This document shows, one piece after another, positions 28,062 to 37,606 of a stretch of DNA of 64,000 nt (position 1 is the stretch's first letter; each line of letters starts with the position of its first letter). The DNA is from Arthrobacter sp. MYb213 (GTDB lineage Bacteria > Actinomycetota > Actinomycetes > Actinomycetales > Micrococcaceae). The DNA is taken from contig NZ_PCQA01000001.1 of the NCBI RefSeq assembly GCF_002979915.1, positions 372,001 through 436,000 on the forward strand, in the 5' to 3' direction. Under the pieces are notes generated by a model. The model saw only the letters and a list, made by a program, of their open reading frames with translations, searched no databases and had not been told where the DNA came from. Both the position numbers and the translations under genes were made by a program.

Positions 28062-30328
28062 AAACAGATTTTCGCGGTTTATGGGTGCTTGCCGGTGCAT
28101 GGCTGACCGCGTATTTGAAACCGGCCTTGCCACTAATGCTGGTGGTGCTGGTGCTCTTCTTCGTGATTCTGGCATTTCTACTGCGCCAGCGTCACGACTC
28201 ACCCTCATCGGCACCCTGGTTTACCGGGCCGTTGTTATTGCTTTTAGCTGCGATCAGTGTCAGCGCTCTGGGCTCTGGAAACAATGAGTGTTTATTGCCC
28301 GGCGACGCTGAACAGCAACGCAAGGTGATCGTCGCCTTCGATGAGCAACCCAGGGTAGGCGCGGATGCTGTCAGCCAAGGCGCTGCGCAGATTCTCAAAT
28401 ACTGGAATGAAGACCAATGGGTTAGCTGTCCACTTGAGGTGTATCTGAGCGTGCCCTACCATCTCGATGTCACGGCCGATCGCTTCGAAACAATCCTTGC
28501 TCTGCAAGCCACCGATTCAAATGGTTCGTTTGCCTGGTGGGCTAGGGCGCAGAGTGCGCCGGTCGTGCTCAGCACGCAAGATCTCAACGCCGCCGATTAC
28601 CTAAAAACACGGTTCTCGTCCAGCTTGCAGGAGCTCAGTGCCGAAGCTCGGGGTTTACTACCCGGAATGCTCTATGGGGACCGGTCGGGGCAAAACGAAG
28701 AACTCTCGACCGCCATGAAAAATAGTGGCTTGAGCCATTTGACCGCGGTGAGCGGCTCAAATGTGGCGTTGCTTGGGGCGATGGTGTTGGTGCTCCTGCG
28801 ACTTTTTACCGTGCCCAGAATCCCTGCGGCCATCTTGAGCATCGCGTTTTTGGGGCTGTTTATTTGGTTTGTGGGACCAGATCCCAGCGTACTTCGGGCC
28901 GGACTAATGGGAATGATCGCCACTATCTCGCTGCTACTTGGTCGTGGCCGGGGTTCACTGGGAATTCTGAGCTTGTCCGCGACGATCTTGCTTCATCTGG
29001 ATTCCTCGCGCGCGGTAGATCCGGCCTTCGCATTATCGGTGCTAGCGACCCTAGGTATCATCGTGCTGACTCCGGCGCTTACCGAGATTTTCTCGCGTAT
29101 TTTCCCGCCGTGGTTTGCCCAGCTCACCGCAATTTGTTGTGCCGCCCAGTTCACCTGCCTTCCGGTGATTATTGCGTTGAATTCAAACTTTAGTTTGTAC
29201 TCACTGCCCGCGAACCTTGTAGTAGCTCCATTGTTGCCGCTGATCACTACCGTCGGTGTGCTCTGTTTATTGTTGTGTACTGCTTTGCCCGGCCTAGTTC
29301 AGCTGCTGGTGTGGGTGCCTGGATTGCCGGCCGGTTGGATCGGGAAAGTAGCGTTATGGGTGGTGGAGTTACCGGGTGCTTCGCGCCCCTGGCCAGCGGG
29401 GCTTGCCGGTATCAGTCTGGCCATTGGATTCTCGGTGGTTTTCACCGTATTGCTTGTGACTGGCCGTGAAAGTGAACATTTGGCGGTGCATCGCGTCGCT
29501 GCTGGCGGCTTGATCGCAGCGCTGGTGGCGATGTCTGCGATTGTTGTGCCGGCGACCTTGTTCTATCGTCCAGATCTTGGCGGGGAATGGCACGTTGCAA
29601 TGTGTGATGTTGGCCAGGGGGATGCTTTTATGATCCATACCGGACCAGGAGAAGCGTGGCTGTTGGATTCGGGTACGCCCGATGGGGACGTGGAATCTTG
29701 CGTGAAACGATTAGGAATCACCACGCTGTCCAAGGTGTTTATTACCCACGAGCATGCCGATCATTTTGGTGGAATACCCCAAATAGAGGCTTCCGGAATC
29801 AAAATAGGTGAGCGATTAGTTTCTTCTGGTTTCACCCCGGATCTCTGGCAGGGCGCGGAAGTTATCGGCCCGGGGGATAGCGGTGGCACCGACGAAGTAC
29901 GCTACCGGGTGATCGGCCCTGATGAGGTCAGCGCACGCTACGCAGAGCCTAATGACACCTCTTTGGTGATCATCTTCGACTTTATTTTGGATGGGGGAGT
30001 AGTCAGCTTCTTTACTGCCGGGGACTTAGAGGAAGCTGCGATGCATCAGTTGCTGGCGAGCCAGCCTCAACCGCCGGTCCAAGTGCTCAAAGCCTCGCAT
30101 CATGGGGCGAAGAACGGTGGGGTCGAAATCATCGAGAAACTCAAACCCCAAGTGATTTTGGTATCCGTGGGCGAAGACAATTCTTACGGTCATCCACACC
30201 AACAAATTCTTGACGCCGCCACACAGGTGGGCTCGAAAGTTATCAGGACGGATCAGGAAGGTAGTGTTCTGCTCACATTCGAAGCAGACAAGGTGCTGGC
30301 CAAGGCGATTGGAGCCGTAGTTCGGTAG
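28058..30328 (+). CDS. comEC: ComEC/Rec2 DNA uptake channel with metallo-beta-lactamase domain
   Basis: A 756-residue polytopic protein. The N-terminal part has membrane helices and a soluble OB-like region, the middle (about 200-480) is the ComEC competence domain with SHLTAVSGSNVALLG, and the C-terminal domain (about 520-750) is a metallo-beta-lactamase fold with THEHADHFGG and ASHHGAKNGG, keeping its metal ligands. ComEC imports single-stranded DNA, and the C-terminal domain is thought to degrade the other strand. GTG 28058 overlaps comEA. holA follows, the usual neighbour. Confidence 0.93.
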   Translation: MKTDFRGLWVLAGAWLTAYLKPALPLMLVVLVLFFVILAFLLRQRHDSPSSAPWFTGPLLLLLAAISVSALGSGNNECLLPGDAEQQRKVIVAFDEQPRVGADAVSQGAAQILKYWNEDQWVSCPLEVYLSVPYHLDVTADRFETILALQATDSNGSFAWWARAQSAPVVLSTQDLNAADYLKTRFSSSLQELSAEARGLLPGMLYGDRSGQNEELSTAMKNSGLSHLTAVSGSNVALLGAMVLVLLRLFTVPRIPAAILSIAFLGLFIWFVGPDPSVLRAGLMGMIATISLLLGRGRGSLGILSLSATILLHLDSSRAVDPAFALSVLATLGIIVLTPALTEIFSRIFPPWFAQLTAICCAAQFTCLPVIIALNSNFSLYSLPANLVVAPLLPLITTVGVLCLLLCTALPGLVQLLVWVPGLPAGWIGKVALWVVELPGASRPWPAGLAGISLAIGFSVVFTVLLVTGRESEHLAVHRVAAGGLIAALVAMSAIVVPATLFYRPDLGGEWHVAMCDVGQGDAFMIHTGPGEAWLLDSGTPDGDVESCVKRLGITTLSKVFITHEHADHFGGIPQIEASGIKIGERLVSSGFTPDLWQGAEVIGPGDSGGTDEVRYRVIGPDEVSARYAEPNDTSLVIIFDFILDGGVVSFFTAGDLEEAAMHQLLASQPQPPVQVLKASHHGAKNGGVEIIEKLKPQVILVSVGEDNSYGHPHQQILDAATQVGSKVIRTDQEGSVLLTFEADKVLAKAIGAVVR

Positions 30329-30362
30329 GATCAAGGTAACGCACGACGCATAAAGGAGCTCG

Positions 30363-31355
30363 ATGGCACGCGCGCAAGCATCCCCGGGAATATCGTGGAG
30401 GGATTTAACTCCTCAACCACTGATCCTACTGACCGGATCCGAACAATATCTGGCTTCCCGGGCGTTCGAACTATTGCGTAGCCAAGCGGCAACACGCGAA
30501 GACATTCAACATACGCGACTCAACGCGGCCACCTATGAGCCCGGAGAACTGTTGCTTGCCACGAGCTCCTCACTGTTCTCTAGCGCCAATCTAGTCGAAG
30601 TCCATGACCTGGCCAGCATGAACGAGTACTTCCTCAAAGACGCCCTGAGCTACCTCAAAGATCCGGCCCCAGAGAATGTGCTGATTCTGCATTATTCGGG
30701 CGGCACTCGTGGCAAGAAACTATTGGACGCCATCAAGGCTGCCGGAGCGTTGATTGTCAATTGCCAGCCAATCAAGCGCGATGCTGAAAAAATCGATTTT
30801 GTGCAGGCAGAGTTTAAGGCCGCCAAACGTCGAATCACTAACGACGCGGTGAAGACGTTGGTTGCAGCGGTGGGCAATTCGTTGGCAGAGCTTGGCTCAA
30901 GCTGTCATCAGCTGATTCAAGACACCACTGGGACCATCGACCAAGAAGTAGTGGATCGCTATTACGGCGGACGTATTGAAGCAACAGCCTTCAAGGTGGC
31001 AGATGCGGCGCTGGCAGGAAATGCGCAGCTCGCCTTAACTACCTTGCGCCATTCATTGGATACCGGAACTGATCCGATTCCCATTGTTGCAACTTTGGCG
31101 ATGAAAATTCGTCAATTGGCCAAGGTGCTTGGAGTCAATGAGCCTGCGGCATCGTTGGCTTCAGAACTCGGTATGGCACCGTGGCAGGTGCAGGCTGCTC
31201 AGCAGCAGGCCCGCGGGTGGAAGCGTGCGGATGTTGCCTTGTGCATTGAAAATATTGCGCAAACGGATCGCATGGTTAAAGGTGGTGGCCGTTCTCCAGG
31301 TTATGCCTTAGAACGTGCCATCTTGTTCATCGCGTCCAAAGCCCCAAAACGTTAG
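30363..31355 (+). CDS. holA: DNA polymerase III delta subunit
   Basis: A 330-residue clamp-loader wrench subunit that opens the beta sliding clamp. The N-terminal AAA+-like domain begins with LILLTGSEQYLASRAFELL (about 19-37), and the C-terminal collar domain (about 210-330) shows MKIRQLAKVLG and LERAILFIAS. Walker A residues are absent, as normal for delta. AAGGAGCTCG precedes ATG 30363. Its stop overlaps that of the convergent SRPBCC gene by 4 bases. Confidence 0.93.
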   Translation: MARAQASPGISWRDLTPQPLILLTGSEQYLASRAFELLRSQAATREDIQHTRLNAATYEPGELLLATSSSLFSSANLVEVHDLASMNEYFLKDALSYLKDPAPENVLILHYSGGTRGKKLLDAIKAAGALIVNCQPIKRDAEKIDFVQAEFKAAKRRITNDAVKTLVAAVGNSLAELGSSCHQLIQDTTGTIDQEVVDRYYGGRIEATAFKVADAALAGNAQLALTTLRHSLDTGTDPIPIVATLAMKIRQLAKVLGVNEPAASLASELGMAPWQVQAAQQQARGWKRADVALCIENIAQTDRMVKGGGRSPGYALERAILFIASKAPKR

Positions 31356-31834
31356 TTCGCTTGCTTGGCTTCTGCGGCTAATTCCTCGTAAAGGGACCAA
31401 AAGTCTGCCATCGGGCGAGGCGCACCGCAAAGTAGATCCTCGAGATACTGTAGGTGTGTCTGCCAGCCGGTGAGGTAATTAGTAGCTTGATCCGACAGCT
31501 GACTGTGTACGAGCGATAACTTGGTACCCGTTGAGTTGCCGGTGAGTCGTAGTTCCAGCATTGAAAGGTTCTCGTCGGGGAACTTCCACGTCATGATCAA
31601 GAGTTTCGCTGGATCGCACCGTTGGATAAGACAAGTGCACCAGTAGTCTGGGGCGTGTTGAATTTCCACAACCTGTCCGACTTCGAAATTTGCCAGGCGT
31701 GGCTCACCAAGCCACATACTTAGCTGGGTGCCTTGCGTCAATGCGTTCCATACCTGGTCAGTTCCGACCGGAAACTGCCAGTGTTGGATGACCGAGGTGT
31801 TCTCGGATCCGATCCAGCTGTTGAGTTGCGGCAT
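31352..31834 (-). CDS. SRPBCC / AHSA1-like protein
   Basis: A 160-residue protein with a START/Bet v1-like helix-grip fold of the Aha1-C (AHSA1) type. Family marks are IQHWQFPVGTDQVWNALT near the N-terminus, WLGEPR in the middle and the C-terminal helix YLTGWQTHLQYLEDLL. Such proteins bind hydrophobic ligands; no specific function can be given. ATG 31834 is preceded in frame by GTG 31840; neither has a ribosome binding site. It stands alone between holA and rpsT on the minus strand. Confidence 0.85.
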   Translation of the reverse strand: MPQLNSWIGSENTSVIQHWQFPVGTDQVWNALTQGTQLSMWLGEPRLANFEVGQVVEIQHAPDYWCTCLIQRCDPAKLLIMTWKFPDENLSMLELRLTGNSTGTKLSLVHSQLSDQATNYLTGWQTHLQYLEDLLCGAPRPMADFWSLYEELAAEAKQAN

Positions 31835-31875
31835 GCTCACAGGCTAGCGCAACGATGAAAATGGTGGTTAAAACG

Positions 31876-31911
31876 CAAGATCCCCGAAGCCCTAAGGATT
31901 CGAGGATCTTG
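31876..31911 (-). terminator. Hairpin terminator after rpsT
   Basis: The inverted repeat has an 8-bp outer stem (31876-31883 with 31904-31911) and a 4-bp inner stem separated by one mismatch. On the minus strand it follows the rpsT stop and is trailed by a short TTTT (plus-strand AAAA at 31870-31873). Confidence 0.75.
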
Positions 31912-31928
31912 CTGAAGTTTAGCGGTGC

Positions 31929-32189
31929 TTAGAGGGCGTTAACCTTCTTGGCGATTGCCGACTTACGGTTAGCAGCGTTCTTCTTGTGAAGAACACCCTT
32001 GCTAACTGCCTTGTCGAGCTTCTTGCTAGCCAAACGCAGTGCGTCAGTTGCCTTCTCCTTGTCAGCGGTGGCGACTGCCTCGCTGACGTTACGGATAAGG
32101 GTCTTGACCTCCGAGCGGACTGCTACGTTACGTAGACGAGCCTTTTCGTTGGTAAGGTTACGCTTCTTCTGGGACTTGATGTTTGCCAC
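31929..32189 (-). CDS. rpsT: 30S ribosomal protein S20
   Basis: An 86-residue, Lys/Arg/Ala-rich primary 16S rRNA-binding protein. The N-terminal [20 protein letters not shown] and the C-terminal [19 protein letters not shown] match S20. It starts with GTG 32189, with a GAGAG purine run upstream. Codon use is strongly biased to preferred codons, as expected for a ribosomal protein. It is a single gene with its own terminator. Confidence 0.97.
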   Translation of the reverse strand: MANIKSQKKRNLTNEKARLRNVAVRSEVKTLIRNVSEAVATADKEKATDALRLASKKLDKAVSKGVLHKKNAANRKSAIAKKVNAL

Positions 32190-32293
32190 TTTAATAAACT
32201 CTCTCGTTTATCGTCAAATACGGTCGGTAGAGGGTTCATCCTTCGGGCCATCGACTGAGCGGTGTGGGGCACCTATGGCGACCCAAAGGGGGC

Positions 32294-32316
32294 GTGTCAC
32301 CCAACCTGCGTGACAC
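32294..32316 (-). terminator. Possible hairpin after the PemK/MazF-like gene
   Basis: A 7-bp perfect stem (32294-32300 with 32310-32316) with a 9-base loop is followed on the minus strand by GCCCCCTTTGG. It may end the PemK/MazF-like transcript; the T-tract is poor. Confidence 0.35.
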
Positions 32317-32359
32317 ACAAGAGTTAACTCTAGCAGAATGGCCGACCAACGACTAACGC

Positions 32360-32917
32360 CTAGCGCTGCTTATTTAGGGTGTTCACCACATTGCTAAAAC
32401 GCTGTTCATCAAGGATTGCACCCTCGCGGCGCACCGAACTTTGACTGAGCCGAATAATTCGGTCTAGCTTGACCTCGCTTGGCCGCCGTTCACGATCCCA
32501 GTCACCGGTACCAATATCCATGTAGTCCGAATTCTGGTGACCCTCAAAGTTTTTGTCCTTGCTGGTCAACATCAGGCCTAGGAGCCACTGCCCATCGCGT
32601 CCGATAATCAATACCGGGCGGTCTTTGCCCTGGTTGTGATCTTCCTCGTAAGGAACCCAGCCCCAAACAACTTCACCGGGATCAGCTTCGCCGTCGAGGC
32701 TCGGGTTGTACTCGTAGTGCACGGTACCGTGAAAATCTCCGGGGTAGGCGGAACCAGACTGAGCGGCGGGGCCGTTAGAAGCTGCCTGCGGGTGCCGCGA
32801 TCGGCTTGGTGCCTGAGTTGGCCTACGGGTAGTAGTTGGTCCGTTGCTACGTGAGGAGTTAAAAAGTTTAACCGCACGCAGTACAAGGGAAAGAATCTTC
32901 TGTGCATTCAAAGCCAT
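32360..32917 (-). CDS. PemK/MazF-like protein with long N-terminal extension
   Basis: A 185-residue protein. The C-terminal 110 residues look like the PemK/MazF SH3-like barrel: GEVVWGWVPYEED, then KDRPVLIIGRDG and LMLTSKD, where MazF toxins carry their RPVLV-type strand. The first roughly 70 residues are Ser/Pro/Arg-rich and probably disordered. No antitoxin gene is adjacent on either side, so it may not be an active endoribonuclease toxin. ATG 32917 was preferred over TTG 32926; neither has a ribosome binding site. Confidence 0.75.
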   Translation of the reverse strand: MALNAQKILSLVLRAVKLFNSSRSNGPTTTRRPTQAPSRSRHPQAASNGPAAQSGSAYPGDFHGTVHYEYNPSLDGEADPGEVVWGWVPYEEDHNQGKDRPVLIIGRDGQWLLGLMLTSKDKNFEGHQNSDYMDIGTGDWDRERRPSEVKLDRIIRLSQSSVRREGAILDEQRFSNVVNTLNKQR

Positions 32918-33029
32918 GATCGACAAACTATCAGGGCGCGCCCTTCCAAATAGGTAGTGACGCGTAAATCATGACAGAATGGAGCCTAATTCCGCGTAAA
33001 TTCTTAGTTAGTAAATGAGGTCTGTTTAG

Positions 33030-34874
33030 GTGTCTCCATTGGCCCGCACCGCCCAGGTGCCAGCCGCGACCGATCCGTCGCTCATCCGTAACTTCTGCAT
33101 TATTGCCCACATCGACCACGGTAAATCAACCTTGGCCGACCGCATGCTGCAGTCCACCGGCGTGGTTTCCTCGCGCGATATGAAGGCCCAGTACCTGGAC
33201 CGCATGGATATCGAGCGCGAGCGCGGTATCACCATTAAATCGCAGGCAGTGCGCATGCCGTGGGAAGTCGACGGCGTGACCTATGCGCTGAATATGATCG
33301 ACACGCCAGGACACGTTGACTTCACCTACGAGGTTTCTCGCTCCTTGGCGGCCTGTGAAGGCGCCATTTTGTTGGTTGATGCGGCCCAAGGCATCGAAGC
33401 GCAGACCCTGGCTAACCTTTACTTGGCCATCGAGAGTGATCTGAACATCATTCCGGTGCTCAATAAGATTGATTTGCCTAACGCTCAGCCGGAAAAGTAC
33501 GCCGAAGAATTGGCAAACTTGATTGGCTGTGAAGTTGAAGACGTACTGAAGGTCTCGGGTAAAACCGGCGAAGGCGTTGAAGACTTGTTGGACGAAGTGA
33601 TCAAGCAGCTGCCGGCACCCCAGGGTGTGGCTAATGCTCCGGCTCGAGCAATGATTTTCGACTCGGTGTATGACACCTACCGCGGTGTGGTTACCTATGT
33701 TCGCGTGGTTGACGGCATGCTTCGTCCGCGTGAGCGTATTCAGATGATGTCCACCGGCACTACTCACGAACTACTTGAAATTGGCGTTTCGGCGCCTAAC
33801 CCGGTTCCAAGTAAGGGCCTGGGTGTGGGTGAAGTAGGCTACCTGATCACTGGTGTGAAGGACGTTCGCCAGTCCAAGGTTGGCGATACGATCACCAATA
33901 GCATCAAGCCTGCCACCGAGTCTTTGGGTGGCTATGAAGATCCGAAGCCAATGGTCTTCTCGGGCTTGTACCCGATGGATGGCAGTGACTACCCGGCGCT
34001 GCGCGATGCGTTGGATAAGCTCCAGCTCAACGACGCTGCACTGGTGTATGAACCAGAAACGTCGGTAGCACTAGGCTTCGGCTTCCGTGTTGGTTTCTTG
34101 GGTCTGTTGCACCTGGAAATCACCCGCGAACGATTGGAAGCCGAGTTTAATCTCGATCTGATTTCCACCGCTCCCAACGTGGTGTACGAGGTCATGCGTG
34201 AAGACAAGGTCATGATCACCGTGACCAACCCGTCGGAGTTCCCAGAAGGCAAGATTCTTGAGGTTCATGAACCTCTGGTTTCCGCGACGATCCTTGCCCC
34301 GGCCGAATTTATTGGTTCGGTGATGGAGCTGTGCCAGGGTCGACGTGGCACGCTGCGTGGCATGGACTACCTCAGCGAGGAGCGCGTAGAAATGCGTTAC
34401 ACCTTGCCACTGGCGGAGATCGTGTTCGACTTCTTCGATCACCTCAAGTCACGTACCCGCGGGTATGCCTCCTTGGATTGGAAGGCCGACGGTTCGCAAA
34501 TTGCCGACCTCGTCAAGGTCGACATTCTGTTGCAAGGTGATCAGGTTGACGCTTTCAGCGCGATCACCCACCGCGATAAGGCGTACGCCTACGGTGTCAT
34601 GATGACCGGAAAGCTGCGTGAACTAATTCCGCGCCAGCAGTTTGAGGTGCCAATTCAGGCAGCTATCGGTTCACGCATTATTGCTCGTGAATCCATCCGA
34701 GCCATTCGCAAGGACGTGCTCGCCAAGTGCTATGGCGGCGATATTAGCCGTAAGCGCAAGCTGCTTGAAAAGCAGAAGGCCGGTAAGAAGCGTATGAAGA
34801 TGGTCGGTCGTGTGGAGGTTCCGCAGGAAGCCTTCATTGCCGCTCTATCCACCGGTGAAGAGAAAAAGAAGTAA
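33030..34874 (+). CDS. lepA: Elongation factor 4 (LepA)
   Basis: A 614-residue ribosome-dependent translational GTPase, normal length for EF4. The G1 loop AHIDHGKST is at about 27-35, DTPGHVDF at about 91-98 and NKID near 145. The C-terminal LepA-specific domain (about 500-600) ends in [10 protein letters not shown], a basic tail. EF4 acts on stalled or late-initiating ribosomes. GTG 33030 has a weak GAGG upstream. hemW starts immediately after its stop. Confidence 0.97.
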   Translation: MSPLARTAQVPAATDPSLIRNFCIIAHIDHGKSTLADRMLQSTGVVSSRDMKAQYLDRMDIERERGITIKSQAVRMPWEVDGVTYALNMIDTPGHVDFTYEVSRSLAACEGAILLVDAAQGIEAQTLANLYLAIESDLNIIPVLNKIDLPNAQPEKYAEELANLIGCEVEDVLKVSGKTGEGVEDLLDEVIKQLPAPQGVANAPARAMIFDSVYDTYRGVVTYVRVVDGMLRPRERIQMMSTGTTHELLEIGVSAPNPVPSKGLGVGEVGYLITGVKDVRQSKVGDTITNSIKPATESLGGYEDPKPMVFSGLYPMDGSDYPALRDALDKLQLNDAALVYEPETSVALGFGFRVGFLGLLHLEITRERLEAEFNLDLISTAPNVVYEVMREDKVMITVTNPSEFPEGKILEVHEPLVSATILAPAEFIGSVMELCQGRRGTLRGMDYLSEERVEMRYTLPLAEIVFDFFDHLKSRTRGYASLDWKADGSQIADLVKVDILLQGDQVDAFSAITHRDKAYAYGVMMTGKLRELIPRQQFEVPIQAAIGSRIIARESIRAIRKDVLAKCYGGDISRKRKLLEKQKAGKKRMKMVGRVEVPQEAFIAALSTGEEKKK

Positions 34875-36104
34875 ATGCCCTCAGTTTTGCCTGACGGCGA
34901 TCCGGCTCCGGCCGATGGTCTGCTCCCCGCATTATGTTCGCACAATGCGCAGGAGCGGACCATGTCCTTCTATGTGCATATTCCGTTCTGCACTGTGCGC
35001 TGTGGATATTGTGACTTCAACACCTACACCGCGAAGGAACTTGGTTCTGGTTCGAGCCAGGCCAGTTATGCTGCCACGGTAAGCCAGGAAATCAGTTTCT
35101 CTCGCGGCGTGATGGACAAGTCTGAAATTGCGCATCGCGAAATTGAAACCGTATTTTTCGGTGGTGGTACCCCGACCTTGCTACCTGCTAGCGACCTTGT
35201 TTCGGTACTCGGCCGCATTAGTAGTGAATTCGGGCTCAAGCCCGGTGCTGAGGTCACCACCGAGGCGAACCCCGATTCGGTGACCCGTGAAAGTCTGCAA
35301 GAGCTTAAAGATGGCGGATTTACCCGTGTCTCCTTCGGGATGCAGTCTGCAGTTCCCCATGTGTTGGCGGTCCTAGAACGCACCCACGACCCCAAGCGTG
35401 TTCCACAGGTAGTTCAGTGGGCTCGTGAGGTGGGTCTGGATGTGAGCGTGGACCTGATCTATGGAACTCCGGGGGAGTCGGTTGAAGATTGGCGTACCAG
35501 TATCGAGGCCGCACTATCCTACGAGCCTGATCACATTTCTGCCTACGCGCTGATTATCGAAGAGGGAACTAAACTGGCGGCGCAGATTCGACGCGGTCAG
35601 GTTCCTAATATTGACGATGATGATCATGCCGAAAAGTATCAGCTTGCCGATGAGATGTTCGCTGCCGCCGGTTATCAGTGGTACGAAGTCAGTAACTGGG
35701 CCAAGGGTGAAGAGCACGCGTGTCGCCATAACGTTGCCTACTGGCAAGGTGGCGACTGGTGGGGCGCAGGCCCTGGAGCACACTCGCACGTGGGCGGTTT
35801 GCGCTGGTGGAATGTGAAGCATCCTGCCGCGTACCAACAACGTATCGACGGTGGCATCTCTCCGGGACACGGCCGTGAGTTCCCTAATGCGGAAGCGGTC
35901 CAGTTAGAACGAACCATGCTTCTGACCCGACTTAGCAGTGGAATGCTTATCGCAGACCTGGACGAGCATGGTCGGAAGGCGGTGGCAGGTTTAATCGCCG
36001 ATGAGTTGATTGATCCTAAGGCTGCCTTTGCTGGATCTGTGGTGTTAACGCAACGAGGCCGGCTCTTGGCCGACCTGGTTGTTCGAGAGTTATTAGATTT
36101 CTAA
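34875..36104 (+). CDS. hemW: Radical SAM protein HemW (heme chaperone, formerly HemN-like)
   Basis: A 409-residue radical SAM protein. The iron-sulfur cluster motif CTVRCGYCDF (CxxxCxxC) lies at about 40-49, followed by GGGTPTLLP, the SAM-binding segment. The C-terminal HemN domain is short, and the motif lacks the extra Cys of the true coproporphyrinogen dehydrogenase, which favours HemW, a heme-binding protein thought to deliver heme. It follows lepA without any gap; lepA-hemW adjacency is widespread. Confidence 0.92.
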   Translation: MPSVLPDGDPAPADGLLPALCSHNAQERTMSFYVHIPFCTVRCGYCDFNTYTAKELGSGSSQASYAATVSQEISFSRGVMDKSEIAHREIETVFFGGGTPTLLPASDLVSVLGRISSEFGLKPGAEVTTEANPDSVTRESLQELKDGGFTRVSFGMQSAVPHVLAVLERTHDPKRVPQVVQWAREVGLDVSVDLIYGTPGESVEDWRTSIEAALSYEPDHISAYALIIEEGTKLAAQIRRGQVPNIDDDDHAEKYQLADEMFAAAGYQWYEVSNWAKGEEHACRHNVAYWQGGDWWGAGPGAHSHVGGLRWWNVKHPAAYQQRIDGGISPGHGREFPNAEAVQLERTMLLTRLSSGMLIADLDEHGRKAVAGLIADELIDPKAAFAGSVVLTQRGRLLADLVVRELLDF

Positions 36105-36120
36105 AGCGTAGAAAAGTTAG

Positions 36121-36522
36121 TTACTTCATCAAACGCAGGTTAATGAGGTAACGGTATGGGCGTCCCTTGTTGACCTGAATGGCGGCGAGGGCGCCCATTA
36201 GCGTCATGTAGACCCAGAGCGCCACGGTGAGTACAGCGAATATCCAACCGATGCCAGGGATCAAGGTCAGCACGTTCAGGACGATTGCCAAGATCGTGAG
36301 CGGGAACGTGAAGTTGAACGCTTCCTTCGACTCCTGAGAGGTGAAGGGCCCCCGGTCTCGGTACACCGCGAAGATGATGGCCGATGGGATGCAACCGAGT
36401 ATGGCGCCGAAGTGCGACATCATTGCCCATTGACGATCCTCAGAAGGAGACAAGGGTAAAGCTGAGACCTTGGAACCTTCGAAACGTGAATTCTCCGGCG
36501 GTAGGGTCTTGCGTGTTGTCAC
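36121..36522 (-). CDS. DUF4870 membrane protein
   Basis: A 133-residue protein with a DUF4870/Tic20-like domain: SEDRQWAMMSHFGAILG, FTSQESKEAFNFTFPL and two to three membrane segments (about 37-52, 70-90 and 93-115). The function of the family is unknown. It starts at GTG 36522 after GGAAGAG and is convergent with hemW, with 16 bases between stops. Confidence 0.88.
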   Translation of the reverse strand: MTTRKTLPPENSRFEGSKVSALPLSPSEDRQWAMMSHFGAILGCIPSAIIFAVYRDRGPFTSQESKEAFNFTFPLTILAIVLNVLTLIPGIGWIFAVLTVALWVYMTLMGALAAIQVNKGRPYRYLINLRLMK

Positions 36523-36608
36523 GTGGCTCTTCCTTGTCTCGATAGGGTGTTGTTCTAATTCTATAGAGGTTCTAGCGATGTAAAGGCCAACCCGCCCTAA
36601 AACTCCAA

Positions 36609-37481
36609 CTATTGGTCAATCGTTAGGAAACCGTAATCTTCACTGGTGAGGAAATCGATCAGCTCTTCAACCTTGCCTAAGAGCTGTGGTTCTAGCTGAG
36701 AATAGTGGTCAACGTGGGAAAGGATGCGTTGCCAACCCAGGCCGATGTCCTCTGCTGTGGAGTGTGGCCAACCGAACTCGCGTAATATTCCGGTTTTCCA
36801 ATCGGTGCCACGCGCAATGACCGGCCATTTCGTAATGTTAAGCGCCGAAGGTTTAACCGCCTGCCAAACATCGACGTACGGATGGCCCAAAATCAATACA
36901 TGTTGCGCCGCTCCAGGCACCCGCATTGCTTCCTTGACGATGTGCTCTTCTTTGGTTCCAGAAATCAGGTGATCCACGAGGATCCCCAAGCGCCGTTCCG
37001 GTGAGGGATTAAACGCTCGGATGGCCCCGGCAAGGTCATCAACCCCGTGCAATGGCTCCACCACAATTCCTTCAACACGCAAGTCATGGCCCCAGACTTT
37101 TTCGACTAACTCGGCGTCGTGTTTACCTTCGACCCAGATACGACTGGCCCGGGCGGTACGGGCTTTTAGATCGGTGACCGCGCGAGAACCGGATGCCGAA
37201 ACTAACTTCTTTGGTGCCGCCGTTTTAGGCTGCGGTTCAACGATCTCTACCGGTTCTCCTTCGAGCAGGAATCCGAACCCGGCTTGAAATGAACGTGTCT
37301 TACCGCGACGGTCCTCCAGCACGATGACACGCATGCCACCGGACTTTTCGGTGCGAACCACTTCACCGACCCATCCGCTGTCCACGTCTTCCAATAACAA
37401 ACCGACGGATACCGGAATTTGACGCAGTTTTTTGGGTGCTGGTGCACTGAGGTCTTGCGCTCCCCAGGAGTAATTAGTCAC
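36609..37481 (-). CDS. DUF3097 protein
   Basis: A 290-residue protein of a family confined to Actinobacteria. The motif RIWVEGKHDAELVEKVWG (about 113-130) and GHPYVDVWQAVKP (about 200-212) recall a TOPRIM-like acidic site, since the first has a Glu before GKHD; that is my inference. No function is established. It starts at GTG 37481 with AAAGG upstream and diverges from hrcA across about 125 bases containing the CIRCE element. Confidence 0.88.
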   Translation of the reverse strand: MTNYSWGAQDLSAPAPKKLRQIPVSVGLLLEDVDSGWVGEVVRTEKSGGMRVIVLEDRRGKTRSFQAGFGFLLEGEPVEIVEPQPKTAAPKKLVSASGSRAVTDLKARTARASRIWVEGKHDAELVEKVWGHDLRVEGIVVEPLHGVDDLAGAIRAFNPSPERRLGILVDHLISGTKEEHIVKEAMRVPGAAQHVLILGHPYVDVWQAVKPSALNITKWPVIARGTDWKTGILREFGWPHSTAEDIGLGWQRILSHVDHYSQLEPQLLGKVEELIDFLTSEDYGFLTIDQ

Positions 37482-37548
37482 GTACGGCCTTTCGCTGTGA
37501 TCGAATACGCTCGAAATCCAATGCTAGCAACCGATGAACGTATTAGAC

Positions 37549-37575
37549 TTGGCACTTGATAGGTTCGAGTGCCAA
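37549..37575 (+). promoter_or_regulatory. CIRCE operator upstream of hrcA
   Basis: The inverted repeat TTGGCACTT-N9-GAGTGCCAA fits the CIRCE consensus (TTAGCACTC-N9-GAGTGCTAA) with the exact 9-base spacer; the arms pair at 8 of 9 positions. It lies 31 bases before the hrcA GTG, implying that HrcA represses its own gene and dnaJ. Confidence 0.92.
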
Positions 37576-37606
37576 AACCTTGCGTGGTTTCATAGGAGGT
37601 GTTGAG

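Noticed and set aside
34875-36104. Coproporphyrinogen III dehydrogenase (true HemN)
   Set aside because: The cluster motif is CxxxCxxC without the additional Cys of HemN, and the gene follows lepA as hemW does; HemW fits better.
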